A DNA stretch of 64,000 nucleotides from assembly GCA_964434425.1 (NCBI GenBank), contig CAYSVH010000007.1:62001-126000 (forward strand). Direction: 5' to 3'. This DNA comes from CALMEC01 sp964434425. Its GTDB lineage: Bacteria > Actinomycetota > Thermoleophilia > Miltoncostaeales > Miltoncostaeaceae. A model generated the notes under the pieces. The model ran no database searches and had not been told where the DNA came from. It worked only from the letters and a program-made list of their open reading frames with translations. Below are positions 16,147 through 24,121 of this stretch, piece after piece (position 1 is the stretch's first letter; every line of letters starts with the position of its first letter). A program made the translations under genes and the position numbers.

Positions 16147-16890
16147 ATGGTCCCACCGCTCTCACCCTCCGAAACCGGCGACGGAGCCCGGCGCCGGCTC
16201 CTTCTCGTCGAGGACGACCGCACCGCCGCGCGCACCCTGTCCGACGACCTGACGTGGGACCGCTTCGACGTGATGGTGGCGACCAGCGGGGAGGAGGCAC
16301 TGCGCGCCCTCCCCGGCTCACTTCCCGACATCGCGCTCGTCGACCTCGGCCTGCCCGGGATCACCGGCATCGACGTAGTGCGCGCGGTTCGGGACGGTCA
16401 CCCGGACGCCCTGTGGGACGAGGACGTGCCCATCATCGTCCTGAGCGGACGGTCCGACACCCAGAGCGTCGTACGCGCCATCGCCGGCGGAGCGGACGAT
16501 TTCGTGGCGAAGCCCTTCGCGTATCCGGAACTCCTCGTGCGCATCGAGGCCCATGTCCGCCGGCACTCGGGACGCTCACGGGCCGCGGAGGTCATCGTCG
16601 GGCCGCTGCGCGTCAACCGCAGCGGCCGCACCGTCACCGTCGACGGTGCCCCGGTCCGCCTGGCGAACAAGGAGTTCGCGCTTCTCGTGGCCCTGGCACG
16701 TGACCCGCACCGGGTGATGGGCAAGCCACAGCTCCTGCGTGAGGTCTGGGGGTTCGCCTCCGCCACGCGTACACGGACACTCGACACCCATGCCAGTCGG
16801 CTCCGCAGCAGGCTTCGCGAGGCGGGTCTCGCCGGATGGGTCAGCAACCTGTGGGGGGTGGGCTACCGCCTCCTGCCCGAGGAGGACTGA
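16147..16890 (+). CDS. OmpR-family response regulator
   Basis: 247 aa. The receiver domain (17-130) has the acidic pair EDD, phospho-acceptor D66 in ALVDLGLPG and the conserved Lys K122 in VAKPF. A winged-helix DNA-binding domain (150-245) contains LANKEFALLVALARDPHRVM and RTLDTHASRLRSRL. The ATG at 16147 gives a 16-residue N-terminal tail before the receiver. A sensor-kinase-like gene follows after 2 nt, then the Tad operon, so this pair probably controls pilus expression, although phosphotransfer between them is inferred. Confidence 0.92.
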   Translation: MVPPLSPSETGDGARRRLLLVEDDRTAARTLSDDLTWDRFDVMVATSGEEALRALPGSLPDIALVDLGLPGITGIDVVRAVRDGHPDALWDEDVPIIVLSGRSDTQSVVRAIAGGADDFVAKPFAYPELLVRIEAHVRRHSGRSRAAEVIVGPLRVNRSGRTVTVDGAPVRLANKEFALLVALARDPHRVMGKPQLLREVWGFASATRTRTLDTHASRLRSRLREAGLAGWVSNLWGVGYRLLPEED

Positions 16891-16892
16891 TC

Positions 16893-17573
16893 ATGAACTC
16901 CGTCATTCCACTCCCGCGTCATCGCGCGCCGTCGGACGGTCCCACCGGGGTCCTGCACGATGTCCGGGGATCGCTCAATGTGATCCGGGGTCAGTGCCAC
17001 GCCATCGTCCGCGCCGGGCGCGTCGGCGACCGCACCATCGAGATGCTCCGGCTCGTCGATGGCGAGGTCGACCGCATCGCGAGGGCCCTCGAACAGGTGC
17101 GCTCGGCGCTCCAGGGGTGCCCCGCCGGCGGAACGGCGGCGTGCGACGTCGACGCCGCGACCGTGGTGCACGAGGCCGTGCGGCGCCATGAGGGACTGGC
17201 CGGCGAGCGGGGCGTGGCGATCACGGCGATCGTCGGGGGTCGCCCTCGGTGGGTGTCGGGTGACGAGGATGAGCTGCGGCGCATGGTCGACAACCTCCTG
17301 CAGAACGCGATTCGCGCCTGCTCGCACAACGGACACGTGATGGTTCGCATGGGCATGACCGGATCGCGTGTCGTCATCCGCATCGTCGACGACGGCCGTG
17401 GCTGGAAGGACGCCGACGAGCTGTCCGGTGGCGACGGCTGGGGCATGGGGGTCCAGATCGCCCGCGGCATCGCGGAACGTCACGGTGGATCGGTCACGCA
17501 CGCCGGGTACGCCCGCGGAACCAGCGTGACCATCGCGCTTCCCGCCCGCGAGCCCGAACGGGTGGGTGCGTGA
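16893..17573 (+). CDS. Short sensor histidine kinase without input domain
   Basis: 226 aa, soluble. The phospho-acceptor region is LHDVRGSLNVIRGQCHAI (H22), much shorter than a full HisKA. The ATPase domain has the N-box DNLLQNAIRAC, G1 IVDDGRGW and G2 GWGMGVQIARGIAERHGG. There is no transmembrane or PAS domain, so any signal must come from partner proteins. The start has GAGGAG about 8-13 nt upstream and lies 2 nt after the response regulator stop. The stop overlaps the next start (TGATG). Confidence 0.85.
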   Translation: MNSVIPLPRHRAPSDGPTGVLHDVRGSLNVIRGQCHAIVRAGRVGDRTIEMLRLVDGEVDRIARALEQVRSALQGCPAGGTAACDVDAATVVHEAVRRHEGLAGERGVAITAIVGGRPRWVSGDEDELRRMVDNLLQNAIRACSHNGHVMVRMGMTGSRVVIRIVDDGRGWKDADELSGGDGWGMGVQIARGIAERHGGSVTHAGYARGTSVTIALPAREPERVGA

Positions 17574-18136
17574 TGGCGAGCACCATCGTCGTCGATGCGG
17601 CGCTCGCCGCCGAGGTCGGTCACGGTGCGTTGTGCAACGTCGTCCGCGTGGATGAGGGGGCACGGTCCAACCGGTGGCGTCGGCGCAGGCTCGCCGTTGA
17701 CGACATGGTGGAGACGCTCGACCGGGCGCCGCATCCGGTCATCGCTCTCCTCCGTGACGCCGAGGACGGATCGGACGACGTTGCGATGCGTCGCGCGATC
17801 GACGCGCTCGGTGCCGTCCGGATCATGCTCCCCGGGGACCTCGCGTCGGCCCGGTGGTGCGTCGCGATCGCCGCCGACATCGCTCCGGCAGAGCACCAGG
17901 CGGTGGTGCGCGCCCTCGAGGTCCTGTGCAACGGCCCCGGGGTGGTCGGCGGTGCGCCGCGGAGGGCGTGGGGTGCCCAGGGTGTCCAGGTGCCCGCCCT
18001 GCGTCCGGTGACCCTCGCCCGTTGGGCCTCGTGCGCGTGGACCCCGTGCTCGTGGTGCGCACGGGGAGGCGCAGATGCCCATCCCTGCCGTCGATGCGGA
18101 GCACCCATCCGTCGCACGGATCCCGTGGAGGACTGA
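17573..18136 (+). CDS. Unknown protein with C-terminal zinc-ribbon-like cysteines
   Basis: 187 aa, no family recognised. The N-terminal 130 residues look like a small alpha/beta domain (VIALLRDAEDGSDDVAMRR, AVRIMLPGDLASARWCVAIAAD), vaguely receiver-like but lacking the Asp/Lys set. The C-terminus carries a Cys cluster: CAWTPCSWC, then HPCRRCG, that is C-x4-C-x2-C and C-x2-C, suggesting a zinc ribbon. It overlaps the kinase gene (TGATG) and precedes cpaB by 3 nt, so it belongs to the two-component/pilus operon and may be an adaptor or regulator there. Confidence 0.7.
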   Translation: MASTIVVDAALAAEVGHGALCNVVRVDEGARSNRWRRRRLAVDDMVETLDRAPHPVIALLRDAEDGSDDVAMRRAIDALGAVRIMLPGDLASARWCVAIAADIAPAEHQAVVRALEVLCNGPGVVGGAPRRAWGAQGVQVPALRPVTLARWASCAWTPCSWCARGGADAHPCRRCGAPIRRTDPVED

Positions 18137-18139
18137 ACG

Positions 18140-18781
18140 GTGATCCTCCGTCGTTTGCGTCGCCGTCCGTCCGCGTGGTTCGTCGCGGCCGCGCTGTTGG
18201 CGCTGGTCGCCGCGCTGGCCACCGTGCGCTCGGCTGCGCGGGGCCCCGTCGCCACGATCGTCGTGGCACGCGAGAACATCGTCGCGGGCACACCCGTGGC
18301 GTCGGCGCCGCTCGAGGTCCGGTCCGTGCGTGCCGCCACCGCCGATCTCGTCGGAGTGATCCGTCATACCGACGAGATTGCGGGACGTCGTTTCGCCGCG
18401 GCCCTCGCCGCGGGTGAGCCCGTCACCCAGGCCGGGCTCGGGGGCGATCCGGCAATCGCACCGCGGCCGCTGGCGGCCGGCGAGCGTGCCATCTCCATCC
18501 CCGCCGCGACGGCCGGGGCGGCACTGCCGGCGCTCGTCCCCGGGGCGCGCGTCGATGTGACCGCACCGGCGGCGTCCGGTGCGGCGACGATCGTCGTGCG
18601 CAACGGCGAGGTGATCGCTCGGCAGGAGAACGATCCCGACGCGGGAACCGCGGCCGAGGGCGGCGTGCTCCTGCGCGTGCGTGAGGACGACGCGGTGCGC
18701 CTGAGCGCCGCTGTGGACGGGGCGGCGGGGATCCGCATCCTCATACGGCCGTTCGACGAGGTGGGGGAGGAGCGCCCGTGA
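18140..18781 (+). CDS. cpaB: CpaB/RcpC-like SAF-domain pilus assembly protein
   Basis: 213 aa. One N-terminal membrane anchor (about residues 11-32) is followed by a SAF domain (ATIVVARENIVAGTPVASAPLEV) and a beta-rich tail (ERAISIPAATAGAALPALVPGARVDV) as in CpaB/RcpC of Tad/Flp systems. In those systems the protein sits at the cell envelope and helps pilus assembly. It is shorter than Gram-negative CpaB, as expected for actinobacteria. The GTG at 18140 follows the previous gene by 3 nt, and the gene overlaps the next by 4 nt (GTGA). Confidence 0.8.
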   Translation: MILRRLRRRPSAWFVAAALLALVAALATVRSAARGPVATIVVARENIVAGTPVASAPLEVRSVRAATADLVGVIRHTDEIAGRRFAAALAAGEPVTQAGLGGDPAIAPRPLAAGERAISIPAATAGAALPALVPGARVDVTAPAASGAATIVVRNGEVIARQENDPDAGTAAEGGVLLRVREDDAVRLSAAVDGAAGIRILIRPFDEVGEERP

Positions 18782-19584
18782 GCACAGGCGACGATCCCTG
18801 GGCCGCGCTCCAGCCGGCACCGGCGACCGGATCCGACGGCGCGTTCGCGCCGTGGTCCGATCCCGGCGGAGCGCGGGTTCACGCACCACGGGCGAACGCG
18901 CTCGTCGTGGTCGTGGGGGCGTGTGGCGGCTGCGGGGCCAGCGTGGTGGCGAGCGGGCTCGCTCTGGCGCTGCACGCGCAGGAGGGCGCGGCCACACTCG
19001 TCGACCTCGACTTCGCATGGGGCGACCTCCACGGTGGCTGGGGCGTTCCGCGGGACCGGACCGTTCACGATCTCAGCTCCGTCCGTGAGGAGCTGACGCC
19101 GGATCAGGTCGACATGATCCTGGCGCACCATCCGTCGGGGGTGCGCCTGGCGCTGTCGCCTGGCCTCCCGGAGGCCACCGCCGAGTGGGACGAGACCGCC
19201 ATCTCCCGTCTGCTCACGGGTGCGGCGACGGGCGCACCGACCGTCGCCGACACCGGTCACGTCGAACCGCGTGTGCTGCTGGCGGCCGCTGATGTCGCCG
19301 CTCGCCGTCTGGTGGTTGCTCCCCGCACCGTCCACGGTGCGCGCGGGGTCGCCCGCACGCTCGACGTCCTCGGTACGCGGGTCGAGGTGGTCGTCAACGG
19401 CACCGCGCGGGATGCGGACATCAGCATTCGCAGCTTCCGTCGTCTCGTCGGCGCACCGGTCCGCTGCGAGCTTCCACGTCGGCCGCTCGAGGCCGAGTCG
19501 ATGCTGGCCGGGCGACGTCCGACCGGGCGGCGCCGGCCGTTGCGCGACGCCATCGACGCACTGGCCCGGGGAACAGACGGATGA
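18778..19584 (+). CDS. tadZ: TadZ/CpaE-like MinD-type localisation protein
   Basis: 268 aa. A proline-rich N-terminal 40 residues leads to a MinD/ParA fold with VVVVGACGGCGASVVASGLALAL. The deviant Walker A has lost both lysines (C-GG-C-G-A-S), which is common in TadZ/CpaE and suggests weak or no ATPase. The following strand LVDLDFAWGDL keeps the Asp of switch I. In characterised systems TadZ directs the secretion ATPase to its cellular position. The gene is overlapped by cpaB (GTGA) and overlaps tadA (ATGA). Confidence 0.82.
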   Translation: MSTGDDPWAALQPAPATGSDGAFAPWSDPGGARVHAPRANALVVVVGACGGCGASVVASGLALALHAQEGAATLVDLDFAWGDLHGGWGVPRDRTVHDLSSVREELTPDQVDMILAHHPSGVRLALSPGLPEATAEWDETAISRLLTGAATGAPTVADTGHVEPRVLLAAADVAARRLVVAPRTVHGARGVARTLDVLGTRVEVVVNGTARDADISIRSFRRLVGAPVRCELPRRPLEAESMLAGRRPTGRRRPLRDAIDALARGTDG

Positions 19585-20822
19585 ACGCGCCGTCGATCCC
19601 GTCCGAATTGGTGGCCCACCTGCGTGAGCGGGCCGCGGCCCGCGTCTCGACGACGGACGAACCGGTGTCGCGCGACGCCCTGGCACGGATCGTCGAGGAC
19701 CTCATCGACCAGGAGCGCCGCATCCTGCCGCGCACGGTCCGGTCGATGACGATCCAGCGGGTGCTGGACGAGACCCTCGGGCTCGGGCCGCTCGAACCGC
19801 TGTTCCGCGACGCGTCGATCACGGAGATCATGGTGAACGGGCCGGACCGGGTCTACGTGGAGCGCGACGGCCTCATCACCCGGACCGCCATCACCTTCGA
19901 CGACGACGCGCATCTCGTCCACGTCATCGATCGCGTGCTGGCGCCGCTCGGCCGCCGCGTCGACGAGGCCAGCCCCATGGTGGACGGGAGACTGGAGGAC
20001 GGCTCGCGCGTCAACGCGATCATCCGTCCGCTCAGCCTGGATGGCCCGATCCTCACCATCCGCCGCTTCGGGACCCGATCGCTCGACGGCGACGCACTCG
20101 TCTCCCTGGGAACCCTCGACGAGCGCATGCTCGCCCTGCTGCGGGACGCCGTGGTCGCACGGCGCAACATACTCGTGACGGGAGGAACGGGCAGCGGCAA
20201 GACCACGACGCTGGCCGCGGTCGCCTCGTTCATCCCGGAGGGCGAGCGCATCATCACGATCGAGGACGCGGCCGAACTCCGTCTGCCCATATCGCACGTC
20301 GTCCGCTTGGAGAGTCGTCCCGCGAGCATCGAGGGCCGCGGCGCCGTACCGATCCGTGCGCTCGTGCGGAACGCCCTGCGCATGCGGCCCGATCGGATCG
20401 TGGTCGGCGAGTGCCGCGGGGGTGAGGCCGTCGACCTCCTCACGGCGATGACCACCGGGCACGAGGGATCGCTGTCCACGATCCACGCCTCATCGTGCGC
20501 CGATGCGGTCCGCCGTCTGCAGACGCTCGCGCTGATGGGCGATGTGGAGCTGCCGTACGCGGCCGTCACCGATCAGGTGGCCCATGCGATCGACCTCGTG
20601 GTCCATCAGGCCCGGCTGGGTGACGGCACGCGGCGGGTCATGGAGATCGCGGCCGTTACTCCGGTCGACGGCGCCGCCGAGTTGACGACCATCGTGCGGC
20701 GCAGGTTGCACCACCATGACGATGCCGCCGAGAGGATCGCGGACACCGTCGTGTGGAACGAGGACGCCGAGGACGTCGCTCTCGGCGGCGAGGTCGTCGG
20801 GGGCAAAGGTGCGCGGGCATGA
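19581..20822 (+). CDS. tadA: TadA/CpaF secretion ATPase
   Basis: 413 aa hexameric motor ATPase for Flp/Tad pilus assembly. The N-terminal domain contains GLGPLEPLFRD and ITEIMVNGPDRVYVERDG. Walker A is VTGGTGSGKTTTL (about residues 200-212), the Asp box is IITIEDAAELRL, Walker B is RPDRIVVGECRGGEA, and the His box is MTTGHEGSLSTIHA. Overlaps with tadZ before it (ATGA) and tadB 22 nt after it place it in the core operon. Confidence 0.95.
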   Translation: MNAPSIPSELVAHLRERAAARVSTTDEPVSRDALARIVEDLIDQERRILPRTVRSMTIQRVLDETLGLGPLEPLFRDASITEIMVNGPDRVYVERDGLITRTAITFDDDAHLVHVIDRVLAPLGRRVDEASPMVDGRLEDGSRVNAIIRPLSLDGPILTIRRFGTRSLDGDALVSLGTLDERMLALLRDAVVARRNILVTGGTGSGKTTTLAAVASFIPEGERIITIEDAAELRLPISHVVRLESRPASIEGRGAVPIRALVRNALRMRPDRIVVGECRGGEAVDLLTAMTTGHEGSLSTIHASSCADAVRRLQTLALMGDVELPYAAVTDQVAHAIDLVVHQARLGDGTRRVMEIAAVTPVDGAAELTTIVRRRLHHHDDAAERIADTVVWNEDAEDVALGGEVVGGKGARA

Positions 20823-20844
20823 TGCGCTGCCGCGAGGTCGGACG

Positions 20845-21729
20845 ATGAGCGTTCTCGTGGCCGGTGCCTGTGCCGCGGGATCCGCGATCTGCGGTACCGT
20901 CGCCGTGCAACGGCTCGTGTCCGCACCGGGTCGGGTCGGCCGGGCGTGGTGGGACGATCCCCTGGCCCGCACGACGGTCGGCCGGACCCTCGCGGTGAAA
21001 CTCGAACGTGCCGGGCTGCGCCTGGGTCCGGGAGCTTTCGTCGCGGCGGTGGCGGGTGTCGCCGTGCTCGCCGGCGCATCGGTGTGGTGGATCCTCGGAA
21101 GTGCGGTCGGCGGGGCGCTGATCGGTGCGGCGGTGGCCTGGAGCGCGGGTGCCGTCGTCGCGTCGGCCGATCGGCGCTACCTGGACCGGCTGGTGGGACA
21201 GTTGCCCACCGTCGCCCAGCAGCTCGCCGGCGCGCTCGGAGCCGGGTTGTCGCTCTCTCAGGCCGTCGACCGTGCGGCTCGTGACACCCCGGCACCGGTG
21301 TCCGGCGAGCTCGCGCGCATCTCACGTGAACTCGTGCTCGGGGCACGCGTCGAGGACGCACTCCAGGGGTTCGCGACGCGCCACCGGTCACGGACGGTCG
21401 AGCTGATGGTCTCGGCGATCCTGGTGCAGCGCTCGGTCGGGGGCGACCTGGCCGGAGGGCTCGCACGGCTGGCGACGCAGTTGGACGACCGCGGGCGGGT
21501 CGCGCGGGAGGCCCGGTCGGTGACGGCACAGGCCCGCATGTCCGCGTGGCTCGTCGCCGGTCTTCCCGCGGCGGGCGGAGTCATGGTCGAACTCGCCTCG
21601 CCCGGGACGATCGAGGACCTCGTGGGCGCGGGGTTCGGTCGTGTGCTCCTCCTGGCGACGATCACCCTCGAGGTCGTCGGGGTCCTTCTCGTCCGTCGCA
21701 TCGCGTACATCGACGGAGGTGCCGGATGA
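20845..21729 (+). CDS. tadB: TadB pilus platform protein
   Basis: 294 aa inner-membrane platform protein of the type II secretion F (GspF/TadB) family. Two hydrophobic segments near residues 50-100 precede the cytoplasmic T2SSF domain (VGQLPTVAQQLAGALGAGLSLSQAVDRAA, RHRSRTVELMVSAILVQRSVGGDLAGGL). Two further membrane spans follow at the C-terminus. The ATG at 20845 is preferred. TadB and TadC normally form a hetero-oligomer driven by TadA. Confidence 0.88.
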   Translation: MSVLVAGACAAGSAICGTVAVQRLVSAPGRVGRAWWDDPLARTTVGRTLAVKLERAGLRLGPGAFVAAVAGVAVLAGASVWWILGSAVGGALIGAAVAWSAGAVVASADRRYLDRLVGQLPTVAQQLAGALGAGLSLSQAVDRAARDTPAPVSGELARISRELVLGARVEDALQGFATRHRSRTVELMVSAILVQRSVGGDLAGGLARLATQLDDRGRVAREARSVTAQARMSAWLVAGLPAAGGVMVELASPGTIEDLVGAGFGRVLLLATITLEVVGVLLVRRIAYIDGGAG

Positions 21730-21775
21730 CGACCTCCGAACGTCGCACGTCACGCCCACCGAAGGCGGGGAGGGG

Positions 21776-22630
21776 ATGATGCCCGGGCCGGTGCTGCTCT
21801 GGTTCCTGACGCTCGCGGTGGTCGCCGTCGGAATGCATCGTGGACGCTCGCCACGCGTCGTGGAGGCACCGGACATCCCGTGGTTCTTTCGTTTGGGTCG
21901 CCGTCTTCCCGCACCGGCCGCCGTTGTGCGGATCCTCCGCGGCCATCAGCGCGACGGTGATCTCGCCGCCGCCGGACTCGATGCCCGGCTCTCCGGGGAC
22001 GACCTCTGCCGGATCCGCGCCGGCTTGGCCTCGACGGCCCTGATCCTGGGCGGGGCACTTGCCGCGGTCGCGCCCCTCGCGGCGATCGTCGCCGTGCCGG
22101 CGGCGGGCATGGGGACCATGGCGCCGACGTTCGTGGTCGCGCGTCGCGCCGGACGACGACGCCGGGAGCTGGTGGCCGATCTGCCGGATCTCATCGACAT
22201 GGTCGTGCTCTGCACCGATGCCGGACTCCCCCTGGAGTCGTCGCTGCGCGTGGCCGTGAGCCGCTTCCGCGGGGTGCTGGCGGACGAGATCCGCGGGACC
22301 CTGGCGCGCCTGGATCTCGGAACGCCCCGTCGAGTCGCCTATCGGGGCCTCGCCGCCCGAATGGGCGTTCAGGAACTCACGAGTCTCATGAGCGCCGTCC
22401 TCCAGGCGGAGGAACTCGGCACGCCGATCAGCTCGGTGCTCTCCCGGCAGGCGGAGCTCCTTCGTGCCAACCATCGGCAGGCGGTCCGGGACCATGCGGC
22501 GCAGGCTGCTCCGAAGGTTCAGCTGGTGGTGGCCATGGTCATGGTGCCCGGTTCACTCCTGCTCGTCGTCGGAGTGATGATCCTCAAGCTCGTCGACGAG
22601 ATGGGCGTCGTGATCGGCGGTGCGCCGTGA
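21776..22630 (+). CDS. tadC: TadC pilus platform protein
   Basis: 284 aa, second T2SSF-family platform protein. The cytoplasmic domain has ELVADLPDLIDMVVLCTDAGLPLESSLRV and ELTSLMSAVLQAEELGTPISSVL, and the C-terminus has KVQLVVAMVMVPGSLLLVVGVMILK. GGGGAGGGG stands just before the start (ATG 21776; a second in-frame ATG follows directly). The 46-nt gap after tadB is the largest inside the tad operon. Its stop overlaps the GTG of the next gene (GTGA). Confidence 0.88.
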   Translation: MMPGPVLLWFLTLAVVAVGMHRGRSPRVVEAPDIPWFFRLGRRLPAPAAVVRILRGHQRDGDLAAAGLDARLSGDDLCRIRAGLASTALILGGALAAVAPLAAIVAVPAAGMGTMAPTFVVARRAGRRRRELVADLPDLIDMVVLCTDAGLPLESSLRVAVSRFRGVLADEIRGTLARLDLGTPRRVAYRGLAARMGVQELTSLMSAVLQAEELGTPISSVLSRQAELLRANHRQAVRDHAAQAAPKVQLVVAMVMVPGSLLLVVGVMILKLVDEMGVVIGGAP

Positions 22631-23052
22631 GCCCGCGATGGCCGACAGGTGGGCGTGCTCCGCTGCGGGTCGAGGGCGGTCGGGGCGGCGGATCGCGGTC
22701 CCGGTGCCCGGATTCACCCGCCTCGCTTCCTGGACCGCCGACCGGCACCGGACGGGCACATCACGACGGGAGTGCCGCGGGCGACTACCTCGGGATCGTG
22801 GTGGTCATCGTGATCCTGATGGTGGGCCTGGTCATGCTCCGTCCCTACCGGGCCGGTCCCAAGAGCCCTGTCAACCCGATCACGCCCGTCGTGCGGATAC
22901 TCGGACACACCATCGAGAGCCTCGATCCGAAGCCGCCACCCGTGCGGCGGCCCGCCGACGCTCCGCGTCCGCGCAGACGGCGTCCGGCACGTCCCGCCGT
23001 GGACAGGTCCCCTGTTACCGTGCTCGTGCCCGAGTGGTGGACGCGTTCGTGA
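22627..23052 (+). CDS. Small single-span protein, possible Flp-type pilin or minor pilus component
   Basis: 141 aa; start GTG overlaps the tadC stop. An Arg/Gly/Pro-rich N-terminus of about 50 residues precedes a single hydrophobic segment introduced by GSAAG-DYLGIVVVIVILMVGL, reminiscent of class III prepilin cleavage after Gly with an aromatic residue at the N-terminus of the helix. The Glu at +5 typical of prepilins is absent and the leader is longer than usual. The tail is Pro/Arg-rich. It could instead be an unrelated small membrane protein. No other pilin or prepilin peptidase is in the window. Confidence 0.5.
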   Translation: MSPRWPTGGRAPLRVEGGRGGGSRSRCPDSPASLPGPPTGTGRAHHDGSAAGDYLGIVVVIVILMVGLVMLRPYRAGPKSPVNPITPVVRILGHTIESLDPKPPPVRRPADAPRPRRRRPARPAVDRSPVTVLVPEWWTRS

Positions 23053-23082
23053 TCGACGGTCGACCGATCGGAGGTCTGAGGG

Positions 23083-23775
23083 ATGGCGGTGTTCGCTCTC
23101 ATCCCCGGTGCGGGTGGAAGCGCCTTCTACGGGCACAGGCTCGCTCCGCTCCTGGAGGCGGCCGGCCACGTGGCCGTACCGTGCGACCTGCCCTCCGGCG
23201 ACGACGCCTCCGACCTCTCCGCCTATGCGGAGGCCTGCCTGACACAGCTGGACGGGCGGACCCCGGTCGAAGGCCATCAGATCGTCATCGTGGGCCGGTC
23301 GCTCGGCGGCTTCACCGTGCCGCTGCTCGCGGAGCGGCTGCGCGGAGCCTCCGCGGCGCTCCTCAACGCCATGATCCCCCGCCCCGGTGAGACGGAGGGC
23401 GAATGGTTCGCCACGTCCCGATCCGGTGAGGCCCGGAACGCGATGGCGGCGCGTGAGGGCCGGGCGACGACGGAGGGCATCGACCTCGACGACCTCCTGC
23501 ACGACCTGCCGGCCGACGTACGTCGCGAACTGCTCGCCCAGGGGGAGCCGGCCCAGAGCGGTGAGATCCTCTCCCATCCGGCGGTGTTCACGGCCTGGCC
23601 CGACCGGCTCACCGTCATCGCCGGTCGCGACGACCGGTTCTTCCCCTGCGGGTTCCAGGTGGCGCAGGCGCGCGAACGCCTGGGTGTCGAAGCCGTCGTC
23701 ATCCCCGGCGGCCATCTGGCGGCACTGTCACAGCCGGAGGCTCTGGCGGAGGTCCTCCTGACGATCGCGCCATAG
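23083..23775 (+). CDS. Alpha/beta-hydrolase fold protein
   Basis: 230 aa, cytosolic. The nucleophile elbow is VGRSLGG (Ser at about residue 72), the acid is in VIAGRDDRF and the catalytic His is in IPGGHLAALSQPE. The oxyanion-loop block is ALIPGAGGSAFYG at the N-terminus. This is the family of small esterases and salicylate methylesterase-like enzymes; the substrate is unknown. A Shine-Dalgarno GGAGG lies about 9-13 nt before the ATG. It follows the pilus operon by 30 nt but is functionally unrelated. Confidence 0.85.
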   Translation: MAVFALIPGAGGSAFYGHRLAPLLEAAGHVAVPCDLPSGDDASDLSAYAEACLTQLDGRTPVEGHQIVIVGRSLGGFTVPLLAERLRGASAALLNAMIPRPGETEGEWFATSRSGEARNAMAAREGRATTEGIDLDDLLHDLPADVRRELLAQGEPAQSGEILSHPAVFTAWPDRLTVIAGRDDRFFPCGFQVAQARERLGVEAVVIPGGHLAALSQPEALAEVLLTIAP

Positions 23776-24121
23776 CCGCGACGAGCGAGCGGCCAGATGG
23801 TGGCGCGCCAGGTCGACGTCGCCGGTCCCTCACCGACTATGGTCCCGCGCCACCGATGGGGCCCGACGTCCACCCGGTACCGCGGCGGGTCAGCGGATCT
23901 GAGCATGTCGCGATCCTTGGTCGTCAATCGGAGAACGTGGACGCGACCGAGCGGCGCATCACCGCGGCATCGCACGACGCGTGCGACCCGTGCCCGTCAC
24001 GGGAGCGTTCGGCGGAACGCGGTCGCGACCCCGGCCGACCGCGGCGACCCCGGCCGACCGCGGCAGGACGTAGGCTCCGTGTCCGCCGACCACCGCGCTC
24101 CGGCGCGAACGTCGCCCCACG
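23776..24121. other. Intergenic leader region before the P-type ATPase, with a 19-bp tandem repeat
   Basis: 346 nt with no confident gene. A TATGGT box (23838-23843) precedes an 89-codon Arg-rich frame (23856-24125) that overlaps the ATPase start as ATGA, but the composition looks non-coding. A second box, TAGGCT (24071-24076), would give a leader of about 40 nt. A perfect 19-bp tandem duplication lies at 24026-24063. Confidence 0.4.
24026..24063. repeat. Tandem duplication, 2 x 19 bp
   Basis: The unit CGACCCCGGCCGACCGCGG occurs twice head-to-tail without a mismatch (24026-24044 and 24045-24063), just upstream of the TAGGCT box. It may be a recent slippage event or a doubled binding site. 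Confidence 0.85.

Noticed and set aside
18778..19584. Broken ATPase in the Tad operon (TadZ)
   Set aside because: Loss of the Walker A lysines is common in TadZ/CpaE, so this is not evidence of gene decay.
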